From: Desulfosporosinus orientis DSM 765
GTDB taxonomy: Bacteria; Bacillota; Desulfitobacteriia; Desulfitobacteriales; Desulfitobacteriaceae
DNA length: 64,000 nt
Assembly (NCBI RefSeq): GCF_000235605.1
Contig: NC_016584.1
Location: 3,336,001 to 3,400,000 of the forward strand
Reading direction: 5' to 3'
The stretch's first letter is position 1. Every line of letters begins with the position of its first letter. Below the pieces are notes generated by a model. It saw only the letters and a list, made by a program, of their open reading frames with translations. It was not told where the DNA came from and searched no databases. This document shows positions 26,501 to 36,545 of this stretch, piece after piece. Both the position numbers and the translations under genes were made by a program.

Positions 26501-27789
26501 AAGAGTGCCCTCCATGCTCCATAAATATCTTTAATCAAACCGCCTTTAGAACGGTTTTCGAAGGCCATCTTGATAATTTCCTTTTGACGCTGTTTTTTGG
26601 GTGTTCCATCAGCAGTAAGATACATTTTAGCTGCTTGCGAGAATAACTTGGGATAGATCTTGAGAAGATGAGTGTTTTCTTCAAAGAATTTACCCATATG
26701 TCGATAATGGTAGAGGTCTTTCAATACGAAGGAATCACGCAAACGTGCTTCATATACAGACATGCCATGATCGCTGATATCACCAGAATTGATAGCCTGG
26801 GCCGCGACTTCTCCTGCAATTTTTCCGGAAATCATAGCTAGGTTAGAGCCTTCACGATTCAAGGAATTCATGAGCATCGCCGTATCTCCAACCACCATAA
26901 CTCCCTGGCGATGAAGTTTGGGAACTTGAGTATACCCGCCTTCCGGTATCAAGTGGGATAAATACTCCTTGGTTTCACCGCCCTGCAGAAGCCGTTTGAC
27001 ATAGGGTTTCGATTTCATATTTTCCAGGAGATCGTTAGGAGTCCAGTTATTGCGGATTAACTGTTGAAGAATCGTGCCTACCCCAATGGAAATCGACTCT
27101 TTATTAGTATAGATAAAACCGACTCCCATCATACCAGCCGTTGAATCCCCATAGAGTTCAATGGTAGCACCCTGGCCTTCTTCAAGACAGAAGCGATCCT
27201 CAATTTTTTCTTTTGGCAGTGAAATAACTTCTTTTACAGTAACTGCAACGTGTTCTGGTCGTAAAGGTTTGGCCAGACCAGCCTTTACAGCAATAAAGTT
27301 ATTGACCCCTTCTGCAAGAATAACCACTTTGGCACCGAGGTCCCCTTCTGCCCGGCCTGTTCGAACCCCTACGACATTATCACCTTTGTAAAGGAGATCT
27401 TCGACGATGGTTTCGGTAATAATCATTGCGCCAGCTTTTTCAGCCTGTTGGGCAAGCCAACGATCGAATTTAACTCTAAACACTGAGTGAGCATTGTAAG
27501 GCTCTGAACCCCAAGCCGGATCACGGTATCCGGCTAAGATTGATTCATCACCGCTTAACATGGCTATACGTTGTTCAATAATTGGTCGTTCTAAAGGAGC
27601 TTCTTTCCAAAACTCCGGTACAACCATTTCAGTAGCTTTTGTGTAAAGGATACCGCCCATAACATTCTTGGTTCCCGGATAGTCACCACGCTCGATAACG
27701 ACTGTTTTCATACCTGCCTTCGCAGCACTGATCGCGGCAGACAGGCCGGCAGGACCACCGCCGATGATTATTACATCAAAGTTTTCCAT
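26497..27789 (-). CDS. fixC: FixC, ETF-quinone oxidoreductase-like flavoprotein
   Basis: The 430-residue FAD protein opens with the Rossmann motif VIIGGGPAGLSAAISAAKAG and carries VVGDTAMLMNSLNREGSNLA for FAD/quinone-side binding. FixC takes electrons from FixAB and passes them to quinone and FixX, which can drive ferredoxin reduction by bifurcation. It lies between etfA/fixB and fixX in one operon and begins 12 bp after the fixB stop. Confidence 0.92.
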   Translation of the reverse strand: MENFDVIIIGGGPAGLSAAISAAKAGMKTVVIERGDYPGTKNVMGGILYTKATEMVVPEFWKEAPLERPIIEQRIAMLSGDESILAGYRDPAWGSEPYNAHSVFRVKFDRWLAQQAEKAGAMIITETIVEDLLYKGDNVVGVRTGRAEGDLGAKVVILAEGVNNFIAVKAGLAKPLRPEHVAVTVKEVISLPKEKIEDRFCLEEGQGATIELYGDSTAGMMGVGFIYTNKESISIGVGTILQQLIRNNWTPNDLLENMKSKPYVKRLLQGGETKEYLSHLIPEGGYTQVPKLHRQGVMVVGDTAMLMNSLNREGSNLAMISGKIAGEVAAQAINSGDISDHGMSVYEARLRDSFVLKDLYHYRHMGKFFEENTHLLKIYPKLFSQAAKMYLTADGTPKKQRQKEIIKMAFENRSKGGLIKDIYGAWRALL

Positions 27790-27801
27790 GTTTGCCCCTC
27801 C

Positions 27802-29118
27802 TTAATTTGCCACGCCATGCTGTAGACGTTTCTTAAACTCTGCAGTCATTGCAGGAACTACTTGAAAAAGGTCTCCGACGATACCATAGTTTGCTACCTT
27901 TAAAATGGCAGCCTCAGGGTCATTGTTAATGGCGATAATAAAGTCAGATGTCTCCATGCCAACTAAATGTTGGATAGCCCCGGAAATACCAATGGCAATA
28001 TAGACTTTGGGCCGCACGGTTACACCGGACTGTCCGACTTGCTGATCATGGTTCAGCCAGCCTGCTTCCACTGCTCCGCGAGTTCCCGCTATGGTAGCTC
28101 CTAAAACCTCCGCCAGCTCTTCAGCTATGACTAAGTTTCTTTTAGCCGCCAGACCTAAACCAACGGCCACAATGATTTCAGCTTTATCCAAGAAAGCACT
28201 TTTAGCATCCATATTGATGAACTCAAGAACTTTTGTATGGAAATCACTTTCCTCAAAAGCGATTTCCTCACGAATGATTTCTCCGACCCGGCCTTCAACT
28301 CGTTCAGGCATAGCCATAACTCTCGGCCGAACCGTTGCCATTTGCGGGCGACTTGTACGGCAAAGGATTGTAGCCATAATATTTCCGCCAAAGGCCGGAC
28401 GAGTTTGCTGCAGTAGTTTCGTTTCAGGATCAATGCCGAGTACTGTACAATCTGCGGTTAATCCCGTTTGCAGCCTGGTGGCAATGGCTGGAAAGACATC
28501 TCGACCCATAGACGTCGCACCCATGAGTATAATCTCAGGTTGGTATTTTTTCACGACATTTGTAATTGCCTCAGCATAGGGTTCTGTCCGATAATCTTGA
28601 AGAATAGGATCATCGATGACGTAGACCTTCTCTGCCCCATGAGCAAAGGCTTCTGGTATAACACTGTCCACTTGATTACCGGCGATGACTCCGCAGAGAC
28701 CACAGCCTATGGCATCTGCTAATTTTCGGCCTTCTCCAAGCAATTCCCAGGATACAGGAGCAATTTTGCCGTTGCTGTACTCGATAATTACCCAAACACC
28801 ACTCCAGACATCTCCGCCGGCAATAGGTGCAGCTTGAGCTCGAATGGTCTTTTTGTCATTGCCTTGGGCATAATCTTTAACTGAATCAGGCTGATCTTTG
28901 ATCTCAAATTTAGAGCCTGCTTCGGGATCCAGATTTTCATTAGCTTTGGCAGGGGTTATTGCATTTGTTGGGCAAACAAGAGCACATTTGCCGTTGTCAT
29001 TACATTTTTTAGGATCAACCACGGCAACTCCATCAACAAGGTCAAGAGCTTCAACAGGGCATTCCATGACACAAGCTCCGCAGCCGATACATTTTGTCTT
29101 ATCAATTGCAACGGTCAT
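27802..29118 (-). CDS. fixB: FixB/EtfA with N-terminal ferredoxin domain
   Basis: The 438-residue protein is a fusion: residues about 1-60 form a two-cluster ferredoxin (CIGCGACVMECP, CNDNGKCALVCP), then EtfA domains with the FAD-binding AIGISGAIQHLVGMETSDFI near the C-terminus. The ferredoxin extension is found in many anaerobe EtfAs and could take electrons directly. Its ATG overlaps the fixA stop by one base (TAATG). Confidence 0.93.
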   Translation of the reverse strand: MTVAIDKTKCIGCGACVMECPVEALDLVDGVAVVDPKKCNDNGKCALVCPTNAITPAKANENLDPEAGSKFEIKDQPDSVKDYAQGNDKKTIRAQAAPIAGGDVWSGVWVIIEYSNGKIAPVSWELLGEGRKLADAIGCGLCGVIAGNQVDSVIPEAFAHGAEKVYVIDDPILQDYRTEPYAEAITNVVKKYQPEIILMGATSMGRDVFPAIATRLQTGLTADCTVLGIDPETKLLQQTRPAFGGNIMATILCRTSRPQMATVRPRVMAMPERVEGRVGEIIREEIAFEESDFHTKVLEFINMDAKSAFLDKAEIIVAVGLGLAAKRNLVIAEELAEVLGATIAGTRGAVEAGWLNHDQQVGQSGVTVRPKVYIAIGISGAIQHLVGMETSDFIIAINNDPEAAILKVANYGIVGDLFQVVPAMTAEFKKRLQHGVAN

Positions 29119-29951
29119 TAGCTCCTCCCTCCCTTCACATGAGGATTAACCATGATAATATTCTGTTGAAACATCTTTTGTACTACAGAGGCAGCTATTG
29201 CCTTAGGATCTTGCATAGCATCAAATAGTTCTCCGCCGCTGCGTCCGGGGGGAGCAAAAATTCTTGAAACACTTGTGGGAGAACCTTTTAGACCCATTTG
29301 CTTGAGATCGAAAGGAAGAGACTTCACATCCCATACTTCCGGTTCATAAGCAGCAGCTTTCATCATATTCGGGAGAGATGCGTAGCGCAAATCATTGAGC
29401 TCTTTCTCTACGGTAAGTAAGGCTGGTAATTGAGCTTGCACAATTTGACGACCGCTCTCTGTCTTACGTTCAACGGTTACAGAGGTTTCCGTAAATTCTC
29501 TTATTTTAATAACATAAGTCAATTGAGGGAATCCCAGGCGTTGAGCGATACCAGGTCCCGTTTGGGCGGTATCTCCATCAATCGCTTCTTTGCCGGCAAA
29601 AACTAAATCGATGGGTTCCGTTTCATGGATTTTTTGCAAAGCCATAGAAAGGATATAGGCTGTGGCTAAGGAATCTGAACCTCCGAATGCCCTGTCACTC
29701 AGCAGAATTGCCCGGTCAGCACCATAGGTCATGGCTTTCTTCAGGGCTTCTTTGGCCTGGGGAGGTCCCATGCAGACAATGGTCACCTTTCCACCTACTT
29801 TTTCTTTAAGGCGAATTGCTTCTTCAAGACCATGTGCATCATAGGGGTTGATGATTGATGGGACTCCCTCTCGCATAAGTGTATTAGTAGCCGGATCGAT
29901 TCGAACTTCAGAAGAATCTGGGACTTGTTTTAAGCAGACCACGAAGTTCAC
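29118..29951 (-). CDS. fixA: FixA/EtfB electron transfer flavoprotein beta subunit
   Basis: The 277-residue protein starts MNFVVCLKQVPDSSEVRIDP and includes FAGKEAIDGDTAQTGPGIAQ, the EtfB signature for binding AMP/FAD. The GTG start has AAAGGAGGG eight bases upstream. First gene of fixABCX, expressed from the promoter at 30027-30055. EtfAB couples NADH oxidation or a dehydrogenase to FixC/FixX. Confidence 0.94.
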   Translation of the reverse strand: MNFVVCLKQVPDSSEVRIDPATNTLMREGVPSIINPYDAHGLEEAIRLKEKVGGKVTIVCMGPPQAKEALKKAMTYGADRAILLSDRAFGGSDSLATAYILSMALQKIHETEPIDLVFAGKEAIDGDTAQTGPGIAQRLGFPQLTYVIKIREFTETSVTVERKTESGRQIVQAQLPALLTVEKELNDLRYASLPNMMKAAAYEPEVWDVKSLPFDLKQMGLKGSPTSVSRIFAPPGRSGGELFDAMQDPKAIAASVVQKMFQQNIIMVNPHVKGGRS

Positions 29952-30026
29952 GAAAATTCCCTCCTTTATCTGTAATCTTTAGACAATTTACAATAAAAAA
30001 TCTCTTAAAAAGAGTAATTGTTATTC

Positions 30027-30055
30027 ATTTTAGTATAATCATCTGAATTTTTCAA
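30027..30055 (-). promoter_or_regulatory. Promoter of fixABCX
   Basis: TTGAAA (30055-30050), exactly 17 bp, TAAAAT (30032-30027), about 75 bp before the fixA start. Confidence 0.6.
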
Positions 30056-30109
30056 GACGAACCAAATTTAGTCTATGCAGTTGCAATCCTGTTTTATTAT
30101 TAATAGAAA

Positions 30110-31021
30110 TTATTTCTCTGCTAAATACTTTACAATCTCAACGGCAGCTAGAGCTCCATCTCCCACTGCAGTGGCAACTTGACGCAGAGGCGTATTGCGA
30201 ATATCCCCGGCAGCATATACTCCCTCGATATTCGTCTGTAATAAAGCGTTCGTCAGTATATACCCGCGCTCATCTGTTTCAAGCTCACCATGAAGAAATT
30301 GTGCATTAGGATCTGTGCCTACATAAATAAAGACCCCATCAGCTGGAATTTCCCGTGTCATTCCCGTGAGTACATCCTTTATGCGAACTCCTTCAACTTG
30401 AGCGGAACCAAGAATCTCTTCTACGACAGCGTTTAATTCAAATTTGATTTTTGGATTTTCTTTGGCTCGATTCAAGGCAATTTGCGAAGCTCGAAACCCA
30501 GTTCTGCGATGAACCAGAGTTACTTCATCCGCAAATCTTGTCAAATAGCTTCCTTCTTCGATAGCTGCGTCTCCCCCGCCGACAACAACAACCTTTTTTC
30601 CTCTGAAAAAAGCTCCGTCACAGGTTGCACAATAGGATACGCCGCTGCCGTGAAATTTATTCTCACCGGGAACTCCCAACGGCCTCGGCTTTGAACCTGC
30701 AGCAATAATGATCGAACGAGCCTCAAGAACTTGGCCTGTGGTATGAACTCTCTTAACATCCTCTTTAAGATCAAATTTAGTAACTTCCTCAAAAATAAAC
30801 TCAACACCGAAACTCAAGGCTTGTTGATGAAATGAATTCATAAGTTCGTATCCATTGACCCCGTTAGGAAAACCAGGATAGTTCTCAATGTTTTCAGTCG
30901 ATGCTGCCTGCCCTCCCGGCATTGCTAACTCTACGATTGCTGTCTTTAGCCCTCCTCGAGCAGTATAAATTCCCGAAGTAAGACCCGCTGGCCCTGCACC
31001 TACAATAATAACGTCATACAT
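30110..31021 (-). CDS. trxB: Thioredoxin reductase
   Basis: ATG 31021 (MYDVIIVG) is nine bases after GAGGTG, so it is preferred to the in-frame starts slightly upstream. The 303-residue FAD/NADPH protein has GAGPAGLTSGIYTARG, the redox-active CATC motif in SYCATCDGAFF, and the NADPH motif VVGGGDAAIEEGSYLT. It keeps thioredoxin reduced. The YAAGDIRN motif binds FAD near the C-terminus. Monocistronic by appearance. Confidence 0.95.
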   Translation of the reverse strand: MYDVIIVGAGPAGLTSGIYTARGGLKTAIVELAMPGGQAASTENIENYPGFPNGVNGYELMNSFHQQALSFGVEFIFEEVTKFDLKEDVKRVHTTGQVLEARSIIIAAGSKPRPLGVPGENKFHGSGVSYCATCDGAFFRGKKVVVVGGGDAAIEEGSYLTRFADEVTLVHRRTGFRASQIALNRAKENPKIKFELNAVVEEILGSAQVEGVRIKDVLTGMTREIPADGVFIYVGTDPNAQFLHGELETDERGYILTNALLQTNIEGVYAAGDIRNTPLRQVATAVGDGALAAVEIVKYLAEK

Positions 31022-31244
31022 GACTTTCATCACCTCATATATATTTACTCATACCCCTTAAGGGTATTAACTCGATAATTAGTATAACATAGTTTAACCA
31101 TAAATTAAAAGAAATTAAGATAAAACCGGGAATTTTAATGAAGGGATTTTAAATTGTTGGGAAGAATATACTATTGCAGTAATGTTATACATACTTATGT
31201 GCTATTTCTAAAGAAGTTTTATGTTCTAAAAAGGGGGAATACTC

Positions 31245-34031
31245 TTGTACCGTATTTACAAAATTCTCATTGCCATAATTATAGTTGTTGCCTTACTCAC
31301 AGCAACCAGCGGAATGTTCGAAGACTGGCTTTGGTTTAGTGATCTTGGCTATTCTCAACTATTCTGGACACCGTTTTTAAGCAAGCTGCTTTTCCAAGCT
31401 GTCAATGGCACGATTTTATTTCTTTTTATTGCCGGAACTTTACTATCCGTCCGCCACGCCATTATAACCTTCGTTAATCAACGCATGCGGCTCCGCTTAC
31501 ATTTAGTTCAGGATATGAACCGCCCTGCCTTAAACCTTAGCAACCGTAAAGCAACCATTTGGTTATTAATCATCTCGGCAATGGTTAGTATCGGCATTAG
31601 TTTTGTCGCAGGCTTTAAAGGGTGGTTAGATATTCTATCCTTTACCCATGCTTCGGACTTTGGCCAAATCGATCCGATTTTCGGCAAGGACTTGTCCTTT
31701 TATTTCTTTAAGCTTCCCTTCTTGAATACCATTTTCAATGCCTTTTTTGGTCCACTGTTTTTACTCACCTTATTCACCGTAATTTTTTATGTGGTAACCG
31801 GTGTCATTCGCTTTAACTCCAAAAAACTTTGGCAAAATGGAGCTATCACCATGGGATCAGACTGCCGAAGACATATTGCCTTTTTAATTTGTATTCTTTT
31901 TGCTTTAAAAGCTTTTGGTTACTACTTGGACATCTATAAATTGGTATATTCAACCCATGGCCATGTCGTCGGAGCAGGGTTTACAGACTTAAATGCTACG
32001 CTCCCAGCTCTTAAAGTTTTGATTGTCCTGTGTGTAATTGGTTTTATCCTGGCTCTAATTTCATTCCCTTTCCAAGATTCACGCTTATTAACTGTACCTA
32101 TTGCCCTCAACTTTATTGTAGGAATCTTAATTTATAGCATTTTCCCAACACTCATTCAATCTTTTATAGTCCTTCCAAACGAATTAAATAAAGAAAAGCC
32201 TTATATAAGCAACGAGATTCAACTTACCCGCTTTGGATATGGTTTAGATGCTATTAAGGAAGTAGAATACCCAGGTAATACGCCTATTACCATAGATGCT
32301 CTAAACCAAGATCTCGGAACCATTAATAATATACGCCTTAATGATGCCCGTCCTTTGCTGCAAACCTATAATCAAAAACAAGGCATTCGGCTCTATTATA
32401 AATTTAACGATATTGACATCGACCGCTATACCATTAATGGCGAATCTCGTCAAGTCATGATTGGTCCCCGGGAAATCTCGACACCTGATTTAGACCCTAA
32501 AGCAATGACCTTTGTCAATATGCGCTTTAAATATACCCACGGTTTTGGTGCGTCTGCTTCCTTTGCCAACGCAGTAACTGCAGAAGGGCTCCCTTCCTTT
32601 GCCATCAAAGATGTCCCTCCCATTACTGATTTTCCGCAGTTTAAGATGACCGAGCCGAGAATTTATTACGGAGAACTTACGAATGACTGGGTGGTTGCCA
32701 ACACAACTGCCAAGGAATTTGATTATCCTCAAGGAAATTCCAATGCAGAAAATTCATACAAGGGCAAAACAGGGATACCCTTCACTCCATTCAATAAATT
32801 GATGCTTTCCCTGCGCCACGCTACTCCGCGGTTTTATCTCTCCAGTGAAGTGACTCCTACAAGTAAAATGCTTATCTATCGCAACATCACCGAACGAGTT
32901 CAAAAACTCGCACCGTTTTTGACCTATGATACGGATCCCTACATGGTCATCGATTCTGGACGCATTAAGTGGATTATTGATGCATACACCACCTCTAATG
33001 CACTTCCTTATTCCCACGTCTATCCTGATCAAGATTTTAATTACATTCGGAATTCCGTCAAAGTTGTTATTGATGCTTATGATGGAACGGTGGATTTCTA
33101 TGCCGTGGACCCTAATGATCCCATTTTAAAAACCTACATGAAAATATTTCCTGGAGTTTTCAAAGACCAGTCAGCCCTTCCGCCCAGCCTGGTAGCCCAC
33201 CTGCGTTATCCCGAAACCCTTTTCAGCATTCAAAGCAACATGCTTGAAAACTTTCATATGACCAATGCCTCAGTATTTTACAATAAAGAAGATGCTTGGA
33301 ATATTGCTCAAGAACTGTTTGACCAAGAACCCCAAAATGTTGCCCCTTATTACACCATTATGAAGATTCCCGGTGAAGATAAGCCTGAGTTTGTATTGAT
33401 GCTTCCTTTTACGCCGGCCTCAAGTGCTACCAATACAAGAAATAATATGATTGCCTGGATGGCAGCACGAATGGACGGTGAACATTATGGTGAGCTGGTA
33501 CTGTATAAGCTTCCCAAAAATTTTGAAATTGACGGCCCCTTACAGATTGAATCCAGGATCGATCAAGACCCAGGAATTTCTGAGCAGCTCTCCTTATGGG
33601 ATCAAAAAGGCTCCCGAGTTATTCGAGGCAATCTCTTAGCCCTTCCCATCGGCGGAAACTTTCTTTATGTCGAACCTATTTATCTGCAATCAGATAAAGG
33701 CGGTAGTATTCCAGAAATGAAACGAGTGATTTTGGCATATCAAGATCGTTTAGTGATGACTGAAAATCTGGGAGCAGCTCTCACCCAGCTTTTCGGAGAC
33801 GGTGCTCCTCAACCGACAACACCTGGACAAAGCACAACTTCGACGCCTCCTGTCACTCAGAATGAAACGCAAGTTAACCAAGGCACTATCAACATTACCT
33901 CCGTACTTGATCAAATGAATCAAATCCGTGAACTGCTGGACAACTTGGAAGCTCAGCTGAAAGGGTTACAGGTACAAGAGCAAACCTCTCCAGAAAACTC
34001 AGCAGAAAACTCCACTATAGCAAACCAATAA
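31245..34031 (+). CDS. UPF0182 family large membrane protein
   Basis: A TTG start follows AAGGGGGA. The 928-residue protein has seven predicted membrane helices in the first 310 residues, then a large extracytoplasmic part (about 315-880) and a Thr/Pro-rich linker with a short coiled C-terminus. YSTHGHVVGAGFTDLNATLP and the general layout match UPF0182 (DUF1727-unrelated, PF03699). Function unknown. It is monocistronic with tandem terminators. Confidence 0.88.
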   Translation: MYRIYKILIAIIIVVALLTATSGMFEDWLWFSDLGYSQLFWTPFLSKLLFQAVNGTILFLFIAGTLLSVRHAIITFVNQRMRLRLHLVQDMNRPALNLSNRKATIWLLIISAMVSIGISFVAGFKGWLDILSFTHASDFGQIDPIFGKDLSFYFFKLPFLNTIFNAFFGPLFLLTLFTVIFYVVTGVIRFNSKKLWQNGAITMGSDCRRHIAFLICILFALKAFGYYLDIYKLVYSTHGHVVGAGFTDLNATLPALKVLIVLCVIGFILALISFPFQDSRLLTVPIALNFIVGILIYSIFPTLIQSFIVLPNELNKEKPYISNEIQLTRFGYGLDAIKEVEYPGNTPITIDALNQDLGTINNIRLNDARPLLQTYNQKQGIRLYYKFNDIDIDRYTINGESRQVMIGPREISTPDLDPKAMTFVNMRFKYTHGFGASASFANAVTAEGLPSFAIKDVPPITDFPQFKMTEPRIYYGELTNDWVVANTTAKEFDYPQGNSNAENSYKGKTGIPFTPFNKLMLSLRHATPRFYLSSEVTPTSKMLIYRNITERVQKLAPFLTYDTDPYMVIDSGRIKWIIDAYTTSNALPYSHVYPDQDFNYIRNSVKVVIDAYDGTVDFYAVDPNDPILKTYMKIFPGVFKDQSALPPSLVAHLRYPETLFSIQSNMLENFHMTNASVFYNKEDAWNIAQELFDQEPQNVAPYYTIMKIPGEDKPEFVLMLPFTPASSATNTRNNMIAWMAARMDGEHYGELVLYKLPKNFEIDGPLQIESRIDQDPGISEQLSLWDQKGSRVIRGNLLALPIGGNFLYVEPIYLQSDKGGSIPEMKRVILAYQDRLVMTENLGAALTQLFGDGAPQPTTPGQSTTSTPPVTQNETQVNQGTINITSVLDQMNQIRELLDNLEAQLKGLQVQEQTSPENSAENSTIANQ

Positions 34032-34041
34032 GTAAACTAAA

Positions 34042-34087
34042 GGCGGCTATCAACTGAGCTCCAAAGCTCAGTTGATAGCCGCCTTTC
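34042..34087 (+). terminator. Strong terminator after the UPF0182 gene
   Basis: AAGGCGGCTATCAACTGAGC pairs with GCTCAGTTGATAGCCGCCTT around a six-base loop, then CTGG. The stem is about 20 bp. Confidence 0.85.
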
Positions 34088-34119
34088 TGGCGTCTCAACC
34101 AAAATCGCTGAGTTTGAAA

Positions 34120-34153
34120 ACGAGCGCCGTATTGTGTGCGCTCATTTTATTTT
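34120..34153. terminator. Second terminator, possibly bidirectional
   Basis: GAGCGC (34122-34127) pairs with GCGCTC (34138-34143), followed by ATTTTATTTTT on the plus strand. It stands between the UPF0182 gene and the convergent gene at 34209. Confidence 0.65.
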
Positions 34154-34208
34154 TCATAAAACAAATTTTGACAATGTGCTAATGCATAGAAGGAGACTGC
34201 TACTTGTC

Positions 34209-35468
34209 CTACTTAAGAGGTTTCAACTTAACAACCGTTGATGTCCCTGTTTGCTCTAGCTGTATCAGTTCTGCTCCATCATCAGAGATGTAATTCTCAT
34301 CGCCTTCCAATGCAATCTCATCCATCTTTCCGGCAGCTATTACATAAGCTGTTTTTTGATTATTGATGACAACCTGGCCTTCAGAACCGATCAGTGTGGT
34401 CACGTTATCAAAAGGGATACTCCCTTCCCATTCTGTTTTAAAAGAAGGATTATCTTTTACTTCTGTGAGATCCTCAGTGGTTTTAATCTTAACAAGCTCA
34501 TTGTCCTTCACTTCACCGACATAAATCTTTCCATCTCGAACTCCTAAGACTAGATCATTGGCACTCTTAGAAATGACGTGTCGATCTCCGACACCCAATG
34601 AGACAATTTGTTTCGTCCCCCCGATTTTGCTGTTGATAAATAGAGTTCCATTTCGATCAGAAGCAGCCATTCCATTAATGGTTTCACCACTACGATTCAA
34701 TTTGCGAACGTTTTTCATGACATCAATTTCCATAAGTGTTTCATTAGATCCATTTTTAACCGTGAGATAGATCAGATTCGTTGAGGTTGAGAAAACTAAT
34801 TCCTCTATTTTACCACTTGCTGGAAATTCATTAATTGTTTGGTTAAATCGATCATCAGGGGCAGTATCTTCATCGCTGTCTGGCAGTTCGAGGGTATATA
34901 GTTCGGTAATTTGGGGGTTATTATATCGAACTTCGGTCCGAGTTTGAATCGGAACATCCTTAGATTCAACTTTTTGAGGTGTTTTCGTTTTCTCATTAGG
35001 ATCTTCAGATTTGGTGTCTGTTTTAGTATCTGTTTTGGTATCCGAACTATTCGTCTTTGAGGGGGTAATAGGAACTTGCACATAAGTTACAGGATTAGGA
35101 TTCTTTTTGGCGTAAAAATAAAGCAAGGTATCCCGGTCAGGCAGCCATTGATAAGAGAGAACCCCCATAGAGTTATCACTGCTGGCAGGCAATTCTTTTT
35201 CGAATACGATTTTTTCTTTTTTTAGATTAAATACTTTAAGAGTATTATCTTCAATATAAGCCAAATAGTCTTTAGCGTATGATACTTGGATATTTTCAAA
35301 ACCAGACCCCGGTACCGTTGCCTCTAGTTGCTTGGTAATAGGAGCATTGGCATCACTAATCGGCCCGATTACTTTAGCCAGTTGTTTATCTAAATAAGCG
35401 TATGCACCAAATTGAAGAAGGAGGGATACCAACATCCAAACTACTATCACACGCAGCTTCTTTTTCAT
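34209..35468 (-). CDS. Membrane-anchored beta-propeller-like protein, unknown
   Basis: The 419-residue protein has an N-terminal membrane anchor (about residues 6-28), then repeated beta-strand units (YAKDYLAYIEDNTLKVFNL, LSYQWLPDRDTLLYFYAK, MAASDRNGTLFINSK) like a WD/DPP-type propeller. It is interrupted at about 130-175 by a Thr/Lys/Asp low-complexity linker (TKTDTKTDTKSED). No catalytic motif was recognised. It lies 31 bp after a phosphodiester glycosidase and is probably co-transcribed and envelope-facing. Confidence 0.75.
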   Translation of the reverse strand: MKKKLRVIVVWMLVSLLLQFGAYAYLDKQLAKVIGPISDANAPITKQLEATVPGSGFENIQVSYAKDYLAYIEDNTLKVFNLKKEKIVFEKELPASSDNSMGVLSYQWLPDRDTLLYFYAKKNPNPVTYVQVPITPSKTNSSDTKTDTKTDTKSEDPNEKTKTPQKVESKDVPIQTRTEVRYNNPQITELYTLELPDSDEDTAPDDRFNQTINEFPASGKIEELVFSTSTNLIYLTVKNGSNETLMEIDVMKNVRKLNRSGETINGMAASDRNGTLFINSKIGGTKQIVSLGVGDRHVISKSANDLVLGVRDGKIYVGEVKDNELVKIKTTEDLTEVKDNPSFKTEWEGSIPFDNVTTLIGSEGQVVINNQKTAYVIAAGKMDEIALEGDENYISDDGAELIQLEQTGTSTVVKLKPLK

Positions 35469-35498
35469 GCGTCATTAATCTCCTTTATTAACCGTCAT

Positions 35499-36464
35499 TT
35501 AAGGGGTAACTACAAAGGCTGTTGGAATATACCGTTCGCCAAAAATGTTCCAAAGTTTATTCATAACTTTCCCGTCATAGACGAGTTCAGAAGAGGATCC
35601 ACCATCTAAATTAACTGCGTTAACAGCATCATAATCTTCAAAGACATTCATAAGGTCGCGTAATGTAGCTCCAATACTCCAAGTAGGCTGACGTCCATCA
35701 ATAACGACAAAAATGACCGTCCCATCAGCTCTTTGACCTATACCTGTTCGGGGAGCAATCCCCCATCCTCCATCACCAACAACGGCCGGTTTGCCATCGA
35801 CAATTAAATTAGGTTCAAAGGTAACAACTTCCTGCATATTTTTTTTGATAAGTTCATCCGCTGTCATTTTACCAAGGACCAATTTCCCTTCATCATCAAA
35901 TCCCACAATGTTAACGGCCTTATTGCCAACATTATTATGAACTATTTTTCCATCATGCATTGTTATACCATCAGGAAATGCTCCATTGCCCTTCCCATTG
36001 GGATCATAAAATCCCCCTGCATTAATCCCGGCAATTGCACCCATATCTTTAACCAGGTCACTAACCCGTTCTCCGGTAACTCCAATCTCTTTGGTAACGG
36101 CTAATTTTACTCGTTTAGGATCTTTAATCAGCATGACTTTACCTTTAAAGCTCCGGCCTTGAATATCTTCAATGGTAATCCCCGCTGTCTTGTCAGTGAC
36201 CACTTCAGTGCGGCCTAAAGCTTGTCCGCTGCCAAAACCTTGTGAATTATTGGAATTCATAATCCGGCTGATCTCTTCTTGGGAAAGGAATGCTTCTACT
36301 ACCTGGGGATGTCTTGAAGTTGCAACTGCCCCAACGGCAACGATTTTTAGAGATTCAAAAGGTCCCCAAAATAAAACAAATGGAACCAGAATTGCTGCAA
36401 AAATTATATTAAAGAAAATAAACACAAATATCCTGCGCATTCGAATCTTACTTTTTCTTTTCAT
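35499..36464 (-). CDS. Phosphodiester glycosidase family protein (NAGPA-like)
   Basis: The 321-residue protein has one N-terminal membrane segment (FVFIFFNIIFAAILVPFVLF) and an extracytoplasmic NAGPA domain: GAIAGINAGGFYDPNGKGNGA, RTGIGQRADGTVIFVVIDGR and AVNLDGGSSSELVYDG are its signatures. Such domains remove phosphodiester-linked sugars or act in exopolysaccharide and wall-polymer turnover. First gene of a pair with the beta-propeller protein. Confidence 0.87.
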   Translation of the reverse strand: MKRKSKIRMRRIFVFIFFNIIFAAILVPFVLFWGPFESLKIVAVGAVATSRHPQVVEAFLSQEEISRIMNSNNSQGFGSGQALGRTEVVTDKTAGITIEDIQGRSFKGKVMLIKDPKRVKLAVTKEIGVTGERVSDLVKDMGAIAGINAGGFYDPNGKGNGAFPDGITMHDGKIVHNNVGNKAVNIVGFDDEGKLVLGKMTADELIKKNMQEVVTFEPNLIVDGKPAVVGDGGWGIAPRTGIGQRADGTVIFVVIDGRQPTWSIGATLRDLMNVFEDYDAVNAVNLDGGSSSELVYDGKVMNKLWNIFGERYIPTAFVVTP

Positions 36465-36509
36465 GCCTTTTCTCCTTTAGTAAAGGTATGCGTTAGCGTT
36501 ATGATTGGA

Positions 36510-36543
36510 TAAAAAACAGCCGCAGATTAAGTATTATGCGGCT
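36510..36543 (-). terminator. Terminator of the 36546-36824 gene
   Basis: AGCCGCA (36518-36524) pairs with TGCGGCT (36537-36543). On the minus strand it is followed by GTTTTTT. Confidence 0.75.
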
Positions 36544-36545
36544 AA

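Noticed and set aside
28091-28579. 162-codon open frame opposite etfA/fixB
   Set aside because: Antisense shadow of a clear coding gene: no ribosome site, odd residue content.
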